Below, in pieces: positions 12,196-23,225 of a DNA stretch of 64,000 nucleotides; within the stretch, counting starts at the first letter, position 1, and each line of letters begins with the position of its first letter. The DNA comes from Synanceia verrucosa (taxonomy: Eukaryota > Chordata > Actinopteri > Perciformes > Synanceiidae). The translations under genes and the position numbers were made by a program. The notes under the pieces were generated by a model. That model did no database searches, was not told where the DNA came from, and was given only the letters and a program-made list of their open reading frames with translations. Where the stretch lies: the NCBI GenBank assembly GCA_029721515.1, contig CM056562.1, forward strand, positions 9,164,767-9,228,766, read 5' to 3'.

Positions 12196-12248
12196 GCTCC
12201 ACCCTCTCTTGTCAATTAATAATAATAATTGACACGAGAGAGTGGAGC
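12196..12248. repeat. 53 bp AT-centred hairpin
   Basis: An inverted repeat of about 24 bp per arm: GCTCCACCCTCTCTTGTCAA on the left and the complement of TTGACACGAGAGAGTGGAGC on the right, with a short TA-rich centre. Two or three mismatches. It could be a small MITE remnant; no TSD was identified. Confidence 0.75.
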
Positions 12249-12468
12249 ATGTCATTTTATTAAGCAAGTTCAATGTGAGGGTCTTATTTAATTCTGTTTT
12301 ACATACTGTTTACTTATTCTTATTAAATAAACCTTTAGTTTTATACATTTCAGTTACAGTTTACTTGAAATTATTGCTTCATGTTTATTGGGGCCAAGAA
12401 TCATTTTTTTGAGTGTAGAGACAGGATGCAGTGGCCAAAGTACTGAACTTGAGGCTTGTGTGATGATA

Positions 12469-13193
12469 TTAAAGGGGAAGTGCTGTTTTTTTTTTTGTTT
12501 TGTTTTGTTTTGTTTTTTTTTTACAAATTGGACCTTATTTCTGGGATAAAATTCTGCCATGTACTCATTTCACTTTGGAGTCATTTGGAGTATTTCTGAC
12601 GATTTTGGATTTGATGATATCCATTTAACAGGAGTGAATAGGGCACTGAAATGCAGCCAGTAAATGACACAAACTTGACCATTTCTCAAATAACACGTTT
12701 AATAAGATGGGCTACACTATTACTCGTCTCATTTGAGTCACCTGTGTGGCCTTCACAGCGCCTGAACTAAAACAAAGCATGTACAGTATGTGTATGTGAC
12801 AACATCACAAAATATTTAGTTCAGGCACTGTGAAGGCCACATAGGTGGGCACTTCGGGTCCTTAGCAAACTATGATACACAGGAAGTAGAGTCAGTTTAC
12901 AGATTGGTTACGGTTAAGCCCGCCCTCTGGGAACTCTGGCAGCTTGGCGATACCACGCTCACAGAGCTTTGTAGTCGCGATAGCCAGGCTAGCCCATCTT
13001 ATTAAACGTCTGAGAAATGGTCAAGTGTCATTTACTGGCTGCATTTCTGTGCCCGCTTCACTCCTGTCAAATGATATCATCAAATCCAATATTGTCGGAA
13101 ATACTCCAAATGACTCCAAAGTGAAATGGGTGAGTAAATGACAGTAAAAAATTAATAAAATTCCAATTAATAAAAATAGACCTTCCCCTTTAA
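12469..13193. mobile_element. large fold-back (palindromic) MITE flanked by TTAA
   Basis: The element occupies 12,473-13,189 and is bounded by TTAA at 12,469-12,472 and 13,190-13,193. The termini are inverted: AGGGGAAG at the left and CTTCCCCT at the right. The two halves are largely complementary; for example 'catttcactttggagtcatttgg' near 12,570 pairs with 13,110 and 'aaatgcagccagtaaatgac' near 12,651 pairs with about 13,040. An internal pair at 12,739-12,771 and 12,815-12,847 matches at 31 of 33 positions. TTAA duplication is typical of piggyBac-like elements. A (T)n/(TTTTG)n tract lies in the left arm (12,485-12,522). No transposase is encoded; the open frame at 12,944-13,141 is part of the right arm. 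Confidence 0.82.
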
Positions 13194-15620
13194 TTAACCC
13201 ACTTTAAGACAAGTTGTGTTATAGAAAGGGTAACCGAGACCTGCGGACAGAAAAGGTTGGGAATAACTGTTGTGTAAATATTACTACTGCTGGGATTTTC
13301 ACTCTTGACTTGGAGCTTAAAACTTTATGTATATATTGAATAAATGGACTCTCTTCACCATGTATAATTCAAGACCACAGGCTCATTACAGAGCGTGTCA
13401 TGTCAGTTTTGGGTTTGAGACTGTAAACTTTGTGTACAAATAGCCCTCTAAATGGCATGAACAGGCCCTGGGTGAACATGCAGAGCTAATCCGGGTTAAG
13501 TCATCACTACCTCCACTTGGCCCAGCTTGTTTTTGGTATGAGGGAGGCTTTGAGCAGAAGCTCTCTAATAATCAGCTCCTGCCACAGCACTAATTCTCCC
13601 TCTCATCTTGTCTCTGTTGCTGCAGAGGAAACGAGGGGCCAGGGGTTCAGGCAGGAGTGAACACACTCCACCAAGGAGAGTGATTAAGGGATATGCTGTT
13701 CTCAGGAATCACGTCTCAGCAGCCTGATGAAGTCTTCTTCGTGAGAAATCACCAAAACCAATATCATACACATCCTGACGTGTGCGTGTATTAAGCGTGT
13801 CACATATGAATGTTTACGTCTGTGCTAGTATGTCAGTCAATCACTGAGAAAAGCAATAATGGAGAACAAAAATTTAAGAATAACTGTAGGCACTCTAATA
13901 ATAAAGTCTCATAACTAGAAATTAACAGGCCCTCCAATCCTCTATTATTCATAACATCATTCTTCAAATATCTGCAGTGTGTGTGCCCATCATAATGATG
14001 TTTGTACAAAAAGTGCTATGGAAACAATCTCTTTATATTGGAAAGTTTCGGTGTCAGAGTCGGACAAGTGATACATAATTCAAATAAAATGGCCAAGCTT
14101 TTACTCCATAAAAGTAATTATGTGGACACAAAATACTTTTAACCAGGAGTGGTTATGTTGACTATAAGATGTCTTCTTCTGAGGATGCTAAGTTGCATCA
14201 ATGTTTTCACCTTTTTTCCTTTACAACCAGGGGAGCTGGAAAGCTCCTTAATGAATGAGTCAAAGCTTCAATCGCTAATTCCTATCAGAGATGTTTCATT
14301 AATACAGCACCTTCAGTCATGTCTGTAAAGCTCAATATACAATTTTTGCACCACATTTAAACTCCCTGCAATGACAGAAAACAATACATTAATTATTCTC
14401 AATGAATATCTTCTTGTCTCTCATTTGGAGAATGCAGAAAATGCTTATTCACTCTTTTGGGAGGTAAAGAGTGTATTGTTTACCCATTGAATTTTGCTGA
14501 CCCATTCAATAGGGATTTTGGGATCATTAAAATGTTTGAATATAACTCGTTTTCAAAGAGCAACTGGGTGTTTGGGTAATTGGTGGCACACCATCTGCAG
14601 CATTATTCAACACCACATCAATGTATTCCACCAACTGAGTAATTAAAACAACCATCCATTCAATCTGGAAAGGAAGAGTCGGTGAACTGCTGCTCTCTTC
14701 TTCTTTTATTTGAGAATAAGTCAACTGGTGGTGTGATCGCTTTAATATCAACAGGAAAATAAAGAGAAGTCTAGAAGTCCTATTTCTAGGAGAGTATTGA
14801 TCATACTAACATGAGACAAAAATATATCACTTAAAGCATATTGTCAACAAACTTTGTCAAAGCTGCACTGGTCATCATCCAATCCTTGTGAGAGAAAGAA
14901 ATCAAGAGCAAGAAGATACTGGCACTACAAAAAGGCGTTCATCTTGAATACAGCGTTACATTTGGTAGCACACTGAACAATTCTTCTTGTTGAAGAATCA
15001 TTTCTCTGGACTGTGTCTATGACTCAGCTGTTCAGACCTGGAATCCTTCCCAAAGATCCCAGGGGACAGCTTGCACAAGCGCAGAAGTGCATGTGCGCCT
15101 AAATGTACGAACACACACACACAAATCTAAAGCTGCCAGCTTCTGAGGCTCTTAAAACAATTGATGAATAGAAAGCAACAGGAGAAGATCACTTGAACTC
15201 ATTCTCTTTTGTGAGACTCTCAGCTGCTTCAATTACTAGTGACTGCCTCACTAGTATTTATACTAGTCTGGAAGGCATGAAGTTCATATGGACATACAAA
15301 CTGCAAGTCATATTTTCCCATTAAATCATTGAAACTCTCCCTGCTGCCTCCTCATCACTTCATCCATGTTAGGGTCTAAATACTTCCTACCAAACTACCA
15401 AACAAACATTAATACTGATTTTGATTTTTCAACGTGACTTCTTGATTAAATTAAGGTGTGCATAACAGTACTTAAAATAAGTGTGGCATATCTGTTATTC
15501 TGCAATTTAAGGGGCTGGTGTTGGTAATACAATAAAAACAAAATAATAAAACACAAAATGCCTCCCCATTTGCTGCACCAAGTACCAGAGGTTTTGAAAG
15601 ATGTGTGAAGAAAATCTAGG
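13194..15620. other. non-coding stretch with small palindromes
   Basis: The sequence 'gacctgcggac...aaaaggttgggaata' at about 13,238-13,268 resembles one terminus of a fish hAT element, but no partner end or TSD was found. A perfect 18 nt palindrome, ACTAGTAT-TT-ATACTAGT, lies at 15,250-15,267 and overlaps a second inverted repeat sharing ACTAGT. No gene is recognised. Confidence 0.4.
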
Positions 15621-15623
15621 GCA

Positions 15624-15883
<260 letters not shown>

Positions 15884-16597
15884 ACACACTCTTGAAAGTG
15901 GCCACTTTTGCATTGCATTCCATTTTGCATTCAAAGGAAATCTCCTTTGTATAAAACTTGTATGTAAAGCATCCAACAGTGAATCCGGATATAAGATCCT
16001 TAGTAAATTTAAACAAAGTGAAACTTGTATGAGGGGTGGTGTAGTGGTTAGCATTGTTGCCTCACAGCAAGAAGGCCCGGGTCCTTTGTGTGTGGAGTTT
16101 TCATGTTCTCCCCATGCCTGCGTGGGTTCTCTCCGGGTACTCCGGCTTCCTCCCACCATCCAAAAACATACATGGGGATTAGGTAAATTGGTTAATTTAA
16201 ATTGTCCGTAGGTGTGAATGTGAGTGTGAGTGGTTGTCTGTCTCTATGTGTCCTGTGATGAACTGGAGACTTGTCCAGGGTGTACCCTGCCTTTCACCCT
16301 AAGACAGCTGGGACAGACTTCAGCCCCCCCGCGACCCCCGGAGTACCCGGAGAGAACCCACGCAGACACGGGGAGAACATGCAAACTCCACACAGAAAGG
16401 CCCCGGGCCCGGGATTCGAACCCTGTACCTTCTTGCTGTGATGCGACAGTGCTAACCGCAGTGTCCTTATACTTCTTTTTATTATCTTGTATGAAAAGAA
16501 TGCAAAAGTGGCCCTTTTCAAGTGTAAATCATACACTATTCATGAATTTCAGTACATTTTTTAATAAGTTTTTTTCTGTTTCTTTTTTGTATGGGTA
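15884..16597. mobile_element. fold-back DNA transposon copy (TA target), interrupted
   Basis: Two segments, 15,884-16,026 and 16,460-16,597, match the element at 41,721-42,126. Shared blocks include CTTATACTTCTTTTTATTAT, GAAAAGAATGCAAAAGTGGCC and CATGAATTTCAGTACATTTT, with few differences. The right terminus GTATGGGTA ends at 16,597. The left outer arm is missing and is replaced by the TA/CA microsatellite, which may have expanded from the element's own 'gagtatatgattta' sequence. The middle is occupied by SINE sequence. The family is palindromic and non-coding, with a TA target as in Tc1/mariner elements. Confidence 0.7.
16027..16459. mobile_element. inverted SINE pair inside the fold-back element
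   Basis: From 16,027 to about 16,340 a plus-strand SINE runs from its A box (TGGTGTAGTGG) to 'cagcccccccgcgacccc', lacking the ATGG tail. It is followed directly (16,337-16,459) by the first ~122 bp of the same family in inverted orientation, with the complement of the B box (GGATTCGAACC) and A-box region at the far end. Both outer ends are therefore SINE heads. Compared with the copy at 42 kb, about 55 bp of host element is missing at the junction. The plus-strand copy has lost its B box (deletion after 'gaaggcccgggtcc'). Confidence 0.75.
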
Positions 16598-16849
16598 GCG
16601 GGCCTGTGCGAATGTATATACTGTGTACACCACCCCCCAGTGTAAAGCAGCCCTAAGTTTTTTTTAATCTTTCTGTAACAGCTGATGTGCTTGAAGTTCT
16701 TTAATAAAAATGATATCTATAATACTAAAATATAATTATTGCTGTTATCCACGAATTGCTTATTTTACAAAAAAGAAAGAAAAAAAAATATTATATTTGG
16801 TTTAGTTGCAAAATTCCAGTTATTTACTGTAATTCCTGAACAGAAAAAT

Positions 16850-17103
16850 GTGTTTTAGTGGTTGTATTTGTGTACTTTTGTTATTCTTGATTAATTCCTT
16901 ATTTCTCAGAGAATTCCGATGTTCTGGCTCAAATTTGGGAATTAAAAAGGTGAATTCAGTTTAAATTCCTCACCTCTGTTCACAATGGTGAAGCATAGGG
17001 AACTCAGTGAGAAAGAAAGAGTCTGGATCAAAACTCTTCATGATGCTGGAGGCTCTTTGAGACAAATATGACAGGTGTTCTCATAAATTTGTCAGGCACT
17101 GTA
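16850..17103 (+). mobile_element. Tc1-like transposon remnant: start of transposase ORF plus right terminus
   Basis: An ATG at 16,985 opens 28 codons beginning M-V-K-H-R-E-L-S-E-K-E-R-V-W-I-K, then T-L-H-D-A-G-G-S-L-R-Q-I, followed by TGA at 17,069. The pattern E-L-S-x(2)-R...I-x-L-H-x-A-G-x-S-L-R-x-I fits the first helix-turn-helix of Tc1-family transposases. After an internal deletion of nearly the whole gene comes a terminus, 'ataaatttgtcaggcactg', ending at 17,101 next to TA. The upstream AT-rich leader may start earlier than 16,850; the left terminus was not found. Non-functional. Confidence 0.65.
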
Positions 17104-17882
17104 TACATACATAACCTCTAAAATAATACATTATAACTGTAGAACTACCAATAGCAGATATAAAAAAATACCAGTGTTCTAACTAACATTGGCTTTGCGT
17201 GTCATTACTGATCCATGGTTACACTGATGTGGGCAGAAGGCAGCCTCCCACACAGAGTGAAGTATCTGACGCTGTCCATGGTGCTGAAAGAAGAGAGTCT
17301 GTGCATTGGACAAAAGCACCATGCACTCCTAATGGTGAGTTTTCTACCATGAGTCTTTGTTAGCACGTCAGTTAGATCACTGAGATTACTGTTATGAATT
17401 AGGGCTGAATTTTCAAAGAAAGTTAAAATGTCCATGGAATGCACTTCAAGTCAATATTTGTACTTGTCAAGCTGTGTCCAGGACAGTGAGCAGTTAGTTT
17501 GGATGGTATAATTGCCAAAAGGTGGGCTCAGATAGCCTCCCTGGTTGATTTGTAGCCTCGCTTTCAAGGAAACAAACAAAGACATTCATAGTTGGACTCA
17601 CACCAAGATACAGTTCAGCTCAGGGTGCTTGTTTTTGTGTTCTAACTTTGGCTTATTCTGACTGCAGGCTTTACGCTAACCCCCACCCGATGCGCTATAA
17701 AAATTGAAATTGGCTCTGCGCAAATGGAAATGCCGAAGGGACTCTGAGTCGAATAAGTGTCAAGGGACATTCATAGTTTGGCACTGACAGCTTGTGTGAT
17801 ATTGAGAGGTCAGAGCAAGTGAGGCAATGGGCAAGCAAAAGAGCGAGAGGGAGGGAGGGAGTTCAGACAAAGCCAACAAGAC
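17104..17882. other. non-coding stretch, no gene recognised
   Basis: No repeat, exon or RNA gene was recognised between the Tc1 remnant and the GA/GT microsatellite. Confidence 0.45.
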
Positions 17883-17928
17883 AGAGAGAGAGAGCGAGAG
17901 AGAGAGAGAGAGTGTGTGTGTGTGTGTA
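17883..17928. repeat. (GA)n(GT)n compound microsatellite
   Basis: About 30 nt of GA with one CG interruption, switching directly to about 16 nt of GT. Confidence 0.95.
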
Positions 17929-18539
17929 AGAGAGAACACAAGTGAACAGGAGGAAAGAATAAGGACACATGGAGAGCAGGTGAGCCTTAGAAATATAGCT
18001 ATCATCCCCAGAGATAATAGGAGAAAAAGAAACATCAATACAGACAAACCTGTCCTATTGTTACCTGCCAATTCTGATAAACACTCAGTCGTGTGAGTTG
18101 AAGAGGAAGCAGAGGCTGCTACTTGACAAAAAACAGTGTTAATAATCTGAACAAACAGTTAAGAGGTTCCAGCGAATAGACCTGACTTCAGAATTCAACT
18201 GTTATTCCAGCCAAAATAAAGGAGAAAGGGCAGCATCGTTAGGTCATCGACGTGCAGCTGAGTCACCAGTTTAGCATAGAATATCCATGAGCTTAAGCCT
18301 GCACATGGGGGTGGATTTAAAAATAACTGTGACTAGTTTGTTGTTCAAAACGTTGTGGGGTGGTGTTTCCCTGCTCCTTACTGAGGCAGGAAATGTGCTC
18401 TGCAAGAATGACAATTTAAATCCAAGAGCCAATCCAACAATGTCAAGTTAATCTATATGTCGTAGCTGTAAGTGTGTTTCTGCATGAGGAATCAGGCTTG
18501 GTGTGAAAAGACTTTTAGTGTTGCAACCCTTTTCAAACA

Positions 18540-18800
18540 TTTCATCACTCTTTAAGTTAAAATGGCCAAATTGTTAACAAATATTACACAACAACATTGA
18601 GAGCAACAGTTATTTATGTTTCTGGCCACATGGAAAATATAAGTCCAATATTCTCTCTCCTTTTAGCTTTGTCTTGGTTTCCACGACTCCTGAGGGAAAC
18701 ATCTGGCTCTTTAGCTGCTAAATGCTCCATTTGTTCACAAGTTAGTTGCTAATTGGACAGGTAGTGTATGGTGCTCTTTGTGTTAATGTTGGATACTACT
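18540..18800 (-). repeat. dispersed fish repeat family C, minus-strand copy
   Basis: Read on the minus strand, blocks such as 'gcatttagcagctaaagagccagatgtttccctcagg' and the later 'ccaatattg...tccacatg' match the family also seen on the plus strand at 44,085-44,300 ('gcatttagtggccagatatgttcatcag'). It is a common percomorph interspersed repeat; class uncertain. No coding capacity. Confidence 0.6.
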
Positions 18801-21315
18801 GGACCCATCAGCCTCACATATAAATGGGTCTACAACATTTATTATTTGCTGTTTTATTCCATTATTCCGTGCTGACTCCTCACAACTGCAAACTGTAGGG
18901 GGCCCCGAGTGACCATCATTAACATTGCGACACATACAGCTAACATGTTGATCAAGCACTAAAATACAACACACCTTATGTGTTGTTTCCACATTATAAC
19001 TAAAAACTCATACTGTATCTTTAATATGACTGTAACTGAGATGCAAATAACTGCATTGCTATTGCTGTGATAGTTTTTGTAATTCCTCCAGTTGCTCTGC
19101 TGCTGCATATGCTCATGACATGATTTCTTTGGGCTGGCCGAAGAAGCTAAAGTGGTTTGATAATTGGAATGCACTGGGACGAGCTGTTACTGGGAACCAG
19201 CACCAGAGCTTGTTACTAGGAATCCCAGCGGCTATAGAAACCAACACCGAGGGCTGTAATGAAAATGTTCCCTCTTACTGTTTTTTTTTTTTTTTTTTTA
19301 CCCCCTGCCTGCCTTTCTCCTCCTCTTCAGAGTGCACCTTGGCAACCTCTGGGGAGAGAGCTCTTTTGACAGCTACCATAGGTTATTACTTTCATGACCA
19401 AGGGGCAAGTAGACCTCTGGAGAGTCTATTAGCACCTACAAGAGTAGTTGACTTCTACAACTGGCTAGCAGAGACTTTCAACTTCAAAAGTGGTCTGAAT
19501 CGAATCAAGTGCTTATTATCCATCAAAACTTGACACTTGTGCAAACTAGGATCAATTAGGTGCCAAAGAGTTGGCTTTGTGAGGCTGCTGACTGGTGTCA
19601 CAGTTTGTTAGCGATGAAATATACAATCCCAGCTCTGCACACAAAGTGCAAATCAATACATATCTGAAACAAGACTGTGAAGGTGCACTGCATTTTATCC
19701 ACAGGAATGCAGAAGACAGGCCTGGCCAGAATCCTTCACAAAAAAAAAAAATAATAAAAAAAATACCAATATCTTAATTGCATGACAATTACTCAAGATG
19801 CAGTTCATGTTGTTTTGCTGTGGAGAGGGTGACAGACAGTAACCAAGCTTTTTACCAGTAACTTTTCAAGCAGCTTAATGGCACCCACAGAAAACCTTTC
19901 AATCCTTCTTTTTCACACTCTCTTATGTTGTTTATTGCCCATCTCCCTCCCTAATTATGTGAGTCCCATTCTCCCTTTATCTCTCTCTCACACATTCACT
20001 GTCTGGCACTACAGATAAGATGCAGAAGATAGAGGTCGTAGATGCTGTTGGGAGATAAGACTCAGAGATGAGGCCAAGATAGAGATAGAGTGAAGTTGCA
20101 GCAGATACAAAAGAGGAAGGGAGAACAAAAGCTATAAAACTTCCCTTCACTGAAAAAATGCCCTTGACCTGTATGCATAGTTAGCAGACTTTTTTTCCGA
20201 CCAGCATGGCTGTGGCTCTCTGATTTTATAAATGATGTGTCTGCCTCAGTCATTTCCACCTGCAAACACCCTGAGTGGCAGCTGCAACTTCATCTTTCCT
20301 GGTTTATGAATGTTAGCATGCATAGTGTGTGTGCGTGTGTGCGTGAGTGTGAATAATATGTCATCTTACACAGACGATCAGACAGAGGTGACGTGACAGA
20401 GATTGGATTTGAAGGTGTGAAAGAACAGGACTGGAGACAGACAGCTGCCAGACAAACAGCAAATGAGGCAAATTAGAATTTGGCCCCAGAGCAGAAAATC
20501 ACACATTTCATTACTCGGCAGATACTGGATCTCCTGACAGGCTGTTCTTACACACTGTTCATAGCCATACCTACAAAAAGTAAGTGCACTGTAATTCCAA
20601 CATGTCTGTGAAGCTTCTCAGTCATCCTGGTCACAGGTTACCTGGATCACTGTAATTCATAAACATCCCTTGTAATTGTGAACCCAGCTTTGAGGTCATC
20701 TATATTGGCAAGGGCACAAGAAAATGGTGAGTTTTACCAAATGGCATTGTGAGGTGGAATTATGTCTTTATTTGTTCAGAGGGCCATTAAATCTTCCCTG
20801 TACCTGTCATTCACCTCTATCTGACAGATCCCGTTGTTGCGGGTGACCTCAGTCTGTCACGATGACTCAAAATAATAATAATTCACAAAACAAAATGATG
20901 ATGACTAGCAGCCTTTTCTTTGCCCTTGTCGCAGCATTCAGCTGAAATGGATTTCACAGTAAACACCATTTCTAAATGTTTTTCCAAACGCATAAAATTA
21001 CATCTTTGGTTTGCAGGCAGTCTAATTAGAAACACTGTGATTTAAACTGCTTGTTTTTTTGCACAGTGTCTTTTCTACAGTAATCTCATGCACATGGCCA
21101 ATCTGACGAACATCTTAACATCTGAGTATGGAGCTCAGCAAATACACAATACTTTACCTTACTCCACAGCACGGACGGTGTTAATTTATCAATAAAGACA
21201 AAGTATTCATGAGAAAATTCAAAAGTAAACATCTCAGCTCATGTACCGGGCAGCTTTGTGGAGCTTTTGACCGCTGTCTAGGTATTATAACATTATTTAA
21301 ACTAAACAACATTCA
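18801..21315. other. non-coding stretch, no gene recognised
   Basis: Contains a T18-type homopolymer near 19,281, an A-rich run near 19,740 and a short GT-rich run at 20,326-20,352. A 137-codon plus-strand frame (19,120-19,533) spans the poly-T run, has an F-run from it and no recognisable domain, so it was not called. Confidence 0.45.
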
Positions 21316-21815
21316 TACAGTGGTGATCAGAATTAGAGAATAATTTAGGAACCCTTATTTAGAAATAATGTAATCTTTAGGAACTGTTGTTGTGGCTGTA
21401 CCAGGCCACTAGATTTCAAATGACCAACTTCATTTGCTATGGCTGAACGGGTCATCCCTTTGGCCTTCATCTGAACAACCTGCTGCCAGAGGCTTTCAGT
21501 CACTTTAGAATGCCTCACCATCTTGCAAAGTCAGTAAAAACTGAAAGGTTGGGCTGCCAGTTCAATAGGTCTTGTCAAATAATTAAGGAAATTGGCACCA
21601 AGTGACAGATTAACACCAATAACTGGGAGGACAGTTTTCTCTAATTGTTCTTTTTCAAATATCTCTTTAAAGTTTTTGAAACTGTGCTTCAGAAAATGTC
21701 TAACTCATGACATATGCTTAAAAACCGCTCTCTTATTCCTGTTTGGATTATTTTAAATATGGGACCTTGAAATGTGGGCTATTGTAGTTTGTTCTCTAAT
21801 TTAATTACCATTGTA
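21316..21815 (-). mobile_element. Tc1/mariner-type element with degenerate transposase start
   Basis: The termini CAGTGGTGATCAGAATTAGAGAA (left, from 21,318) and the complement of its relative 'aattaaattagagaacaaac' (right, to 21,813) are flanked by TA at 21,316 and 21,814. On the minus strand an ATG at 21,521 opens about 49 codons: M-V-R-H-S-K-V-T-E-S-L-W-Q-Q-V-V-Q-M-K-A, then K-G-M-T-R-S-A-I-A-N-E-V-G-H-L-K-S. This is a helix-turn-helix start in the Tc1/mariner style. Nothing matching the catalytic DDE domain remains, so the ~0.5 kb copy is an internally deleted, dead element. The terminal match is imperfect. Confidence 0.7.
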
Positions 21816-22051
21816 CACACATTCTCTCTTCCCTTTCGCATGCCGTCGCAATGACTTGAACCTCACATATAGTACAGTGCTGAATAAAACAGTACTCAGA
21901 TACTTGGCCATCTTCACAGCAAAAAACACAAAGACATTATTCCAGCAATTCCATCCTGCTGTGCTCTGCACTCACAGTGTTTCCTAAACCCTTTAAAACC
22001 CACTTCCAGGTGCACTGCAGGTCAATATAGCACAGCTTACAGGATGCTAAG

Positions 22052-22090
22052 ACACACACATGCACACATGCGTGCACATGCACATGCATA
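22052..22090. repeat. (CACATG)n-like short tandem repeat
   Basis: Alternating CA and CATG units, for example 'acacatgcacacatgcgtg' and 'cacatgcacatgcata'. Confidence 0.8.
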
Positions 22091-22794
22091 CAAGAAAAAA
22101 AGCCAAGTTGTCAGACAGCACAACCTCTATAAACTGCAGTTTGTGTTCTGCCTACTGGAAAACATCCAGAAGAAACTGGGGATGAGTGAACAACAGTCAT
22201 AAACTTGTCACAGATTTTAACATCCCATTATGGGATGCGAGTCAGAGGAGCCTGTGCACTGATTACTGTTATGTCAGTGAGATGCATCCAGGGCGAGAGC
22301 GATAAGGGAAATTTATCAGTGTTACAGTGGCGCAGTGGAAGAGGAGCGCCGAAATTGATTGCCTCAAAGGCATCAACAGCCTCCTCTATTCTGATAGAAA
22401 CTCTATGAGGAGGAAACCTGACATGCCAGATGGGTTGTTACATAGAACTGTCCAAGAAGCCACCACTGGAAACAGGCATTTTGAAAAAAATCTTTGCAGG
22501 TCATTGGATGAACCATCTGCCAATCAAGCTCTTGTCAAAGCAACACTTTACAGCTCTGATTCTGCTGCAGCATCGAAGATAAGTTCCACAAGAGGCTTGC
22601 CAACCACATACACATTATAAGCTTGACAAGATGGATATCTGTGTGATCTTGTGACAGAATCCAGCTGACTCCTCTAAAATATAGCAGGCATGCAATAGCT
22701 CTTCAAAAAAAGACCCTCCTCCAACAGTATACCTCATCCAAGAACTCATGCCACCCAGTCTGTCTTTGTCTACTGTAAAATGTATATATAAGCT

Positions 22795-22818
22795 TTATTA
22801 TTATCATTATTATTATTA
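22795..22818. repeat. (TTA)n microsatellite
   Basis: About eight TTA units with one TCA interruption. Confidence 0.85.
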
Positions 22819-22944
22819 AGACCACTGAGCTGAAGCCACTAAAGCAACCTCAGCTATGATTTCATTTCCCTAATCATGTATGGTTGACTTGTACACCCAA
22901 TATCTGATCCTGATCCACATCCTAGCACCACGTGGGCCCCATAG

Positions 22945-23060
22945 CTAGAGCTGTGCGATATTACAATATATATCATAGTGCAATATAAAAATGTCTACTT
23001 AGGATATAACTCTCTTTTGAAATTTTAACATGTAGGCTACTTGGTTAGCTCTCTAGCTAA
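22945..23060 (+). mobile_element. possible hAT-type element end
   Basis: The sequence TAGAGCTGTGCGATATTACA resembles the terminus of fish hAT elements (compare TAGGGCTGGGCGATAT at the 1.3 kb element). No opposite end or 8 bp TSD was located, so this is a fragment at best; the right limit is arbitrary. Confidence 0.35.
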
Positions 23061-23225
23061 ACTACCATTAACGTTACAATGGTTATGTATTGCATAGAAG
23101 CATAGACGTAATGGTATGAGGCACGCGACTGCTTTGTGGTGGCATTTTTATGTCACCAACAAGAACTTGTTTATGGCACTGGTCATAATGTTACATCAGA
23201 AAAAATACTATATCTTGACCAAACA

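Noticed and set aside
11690..13268. Single hAT element spanning 'tagtgattcctaaacc' to 'aaaaggttgggaataactg'
   Set aside because: The two ends resemble hAT termini but are poorly matched to each other, and no 8 bp duplication flanks them; the TTAA fold-back element lies between and has its own clear boundaries.
19120..19533. 137-codon plus-strand frame
   Set aside because: Runs through a poly-T tract (F run), no domain, no splice or promoter context.
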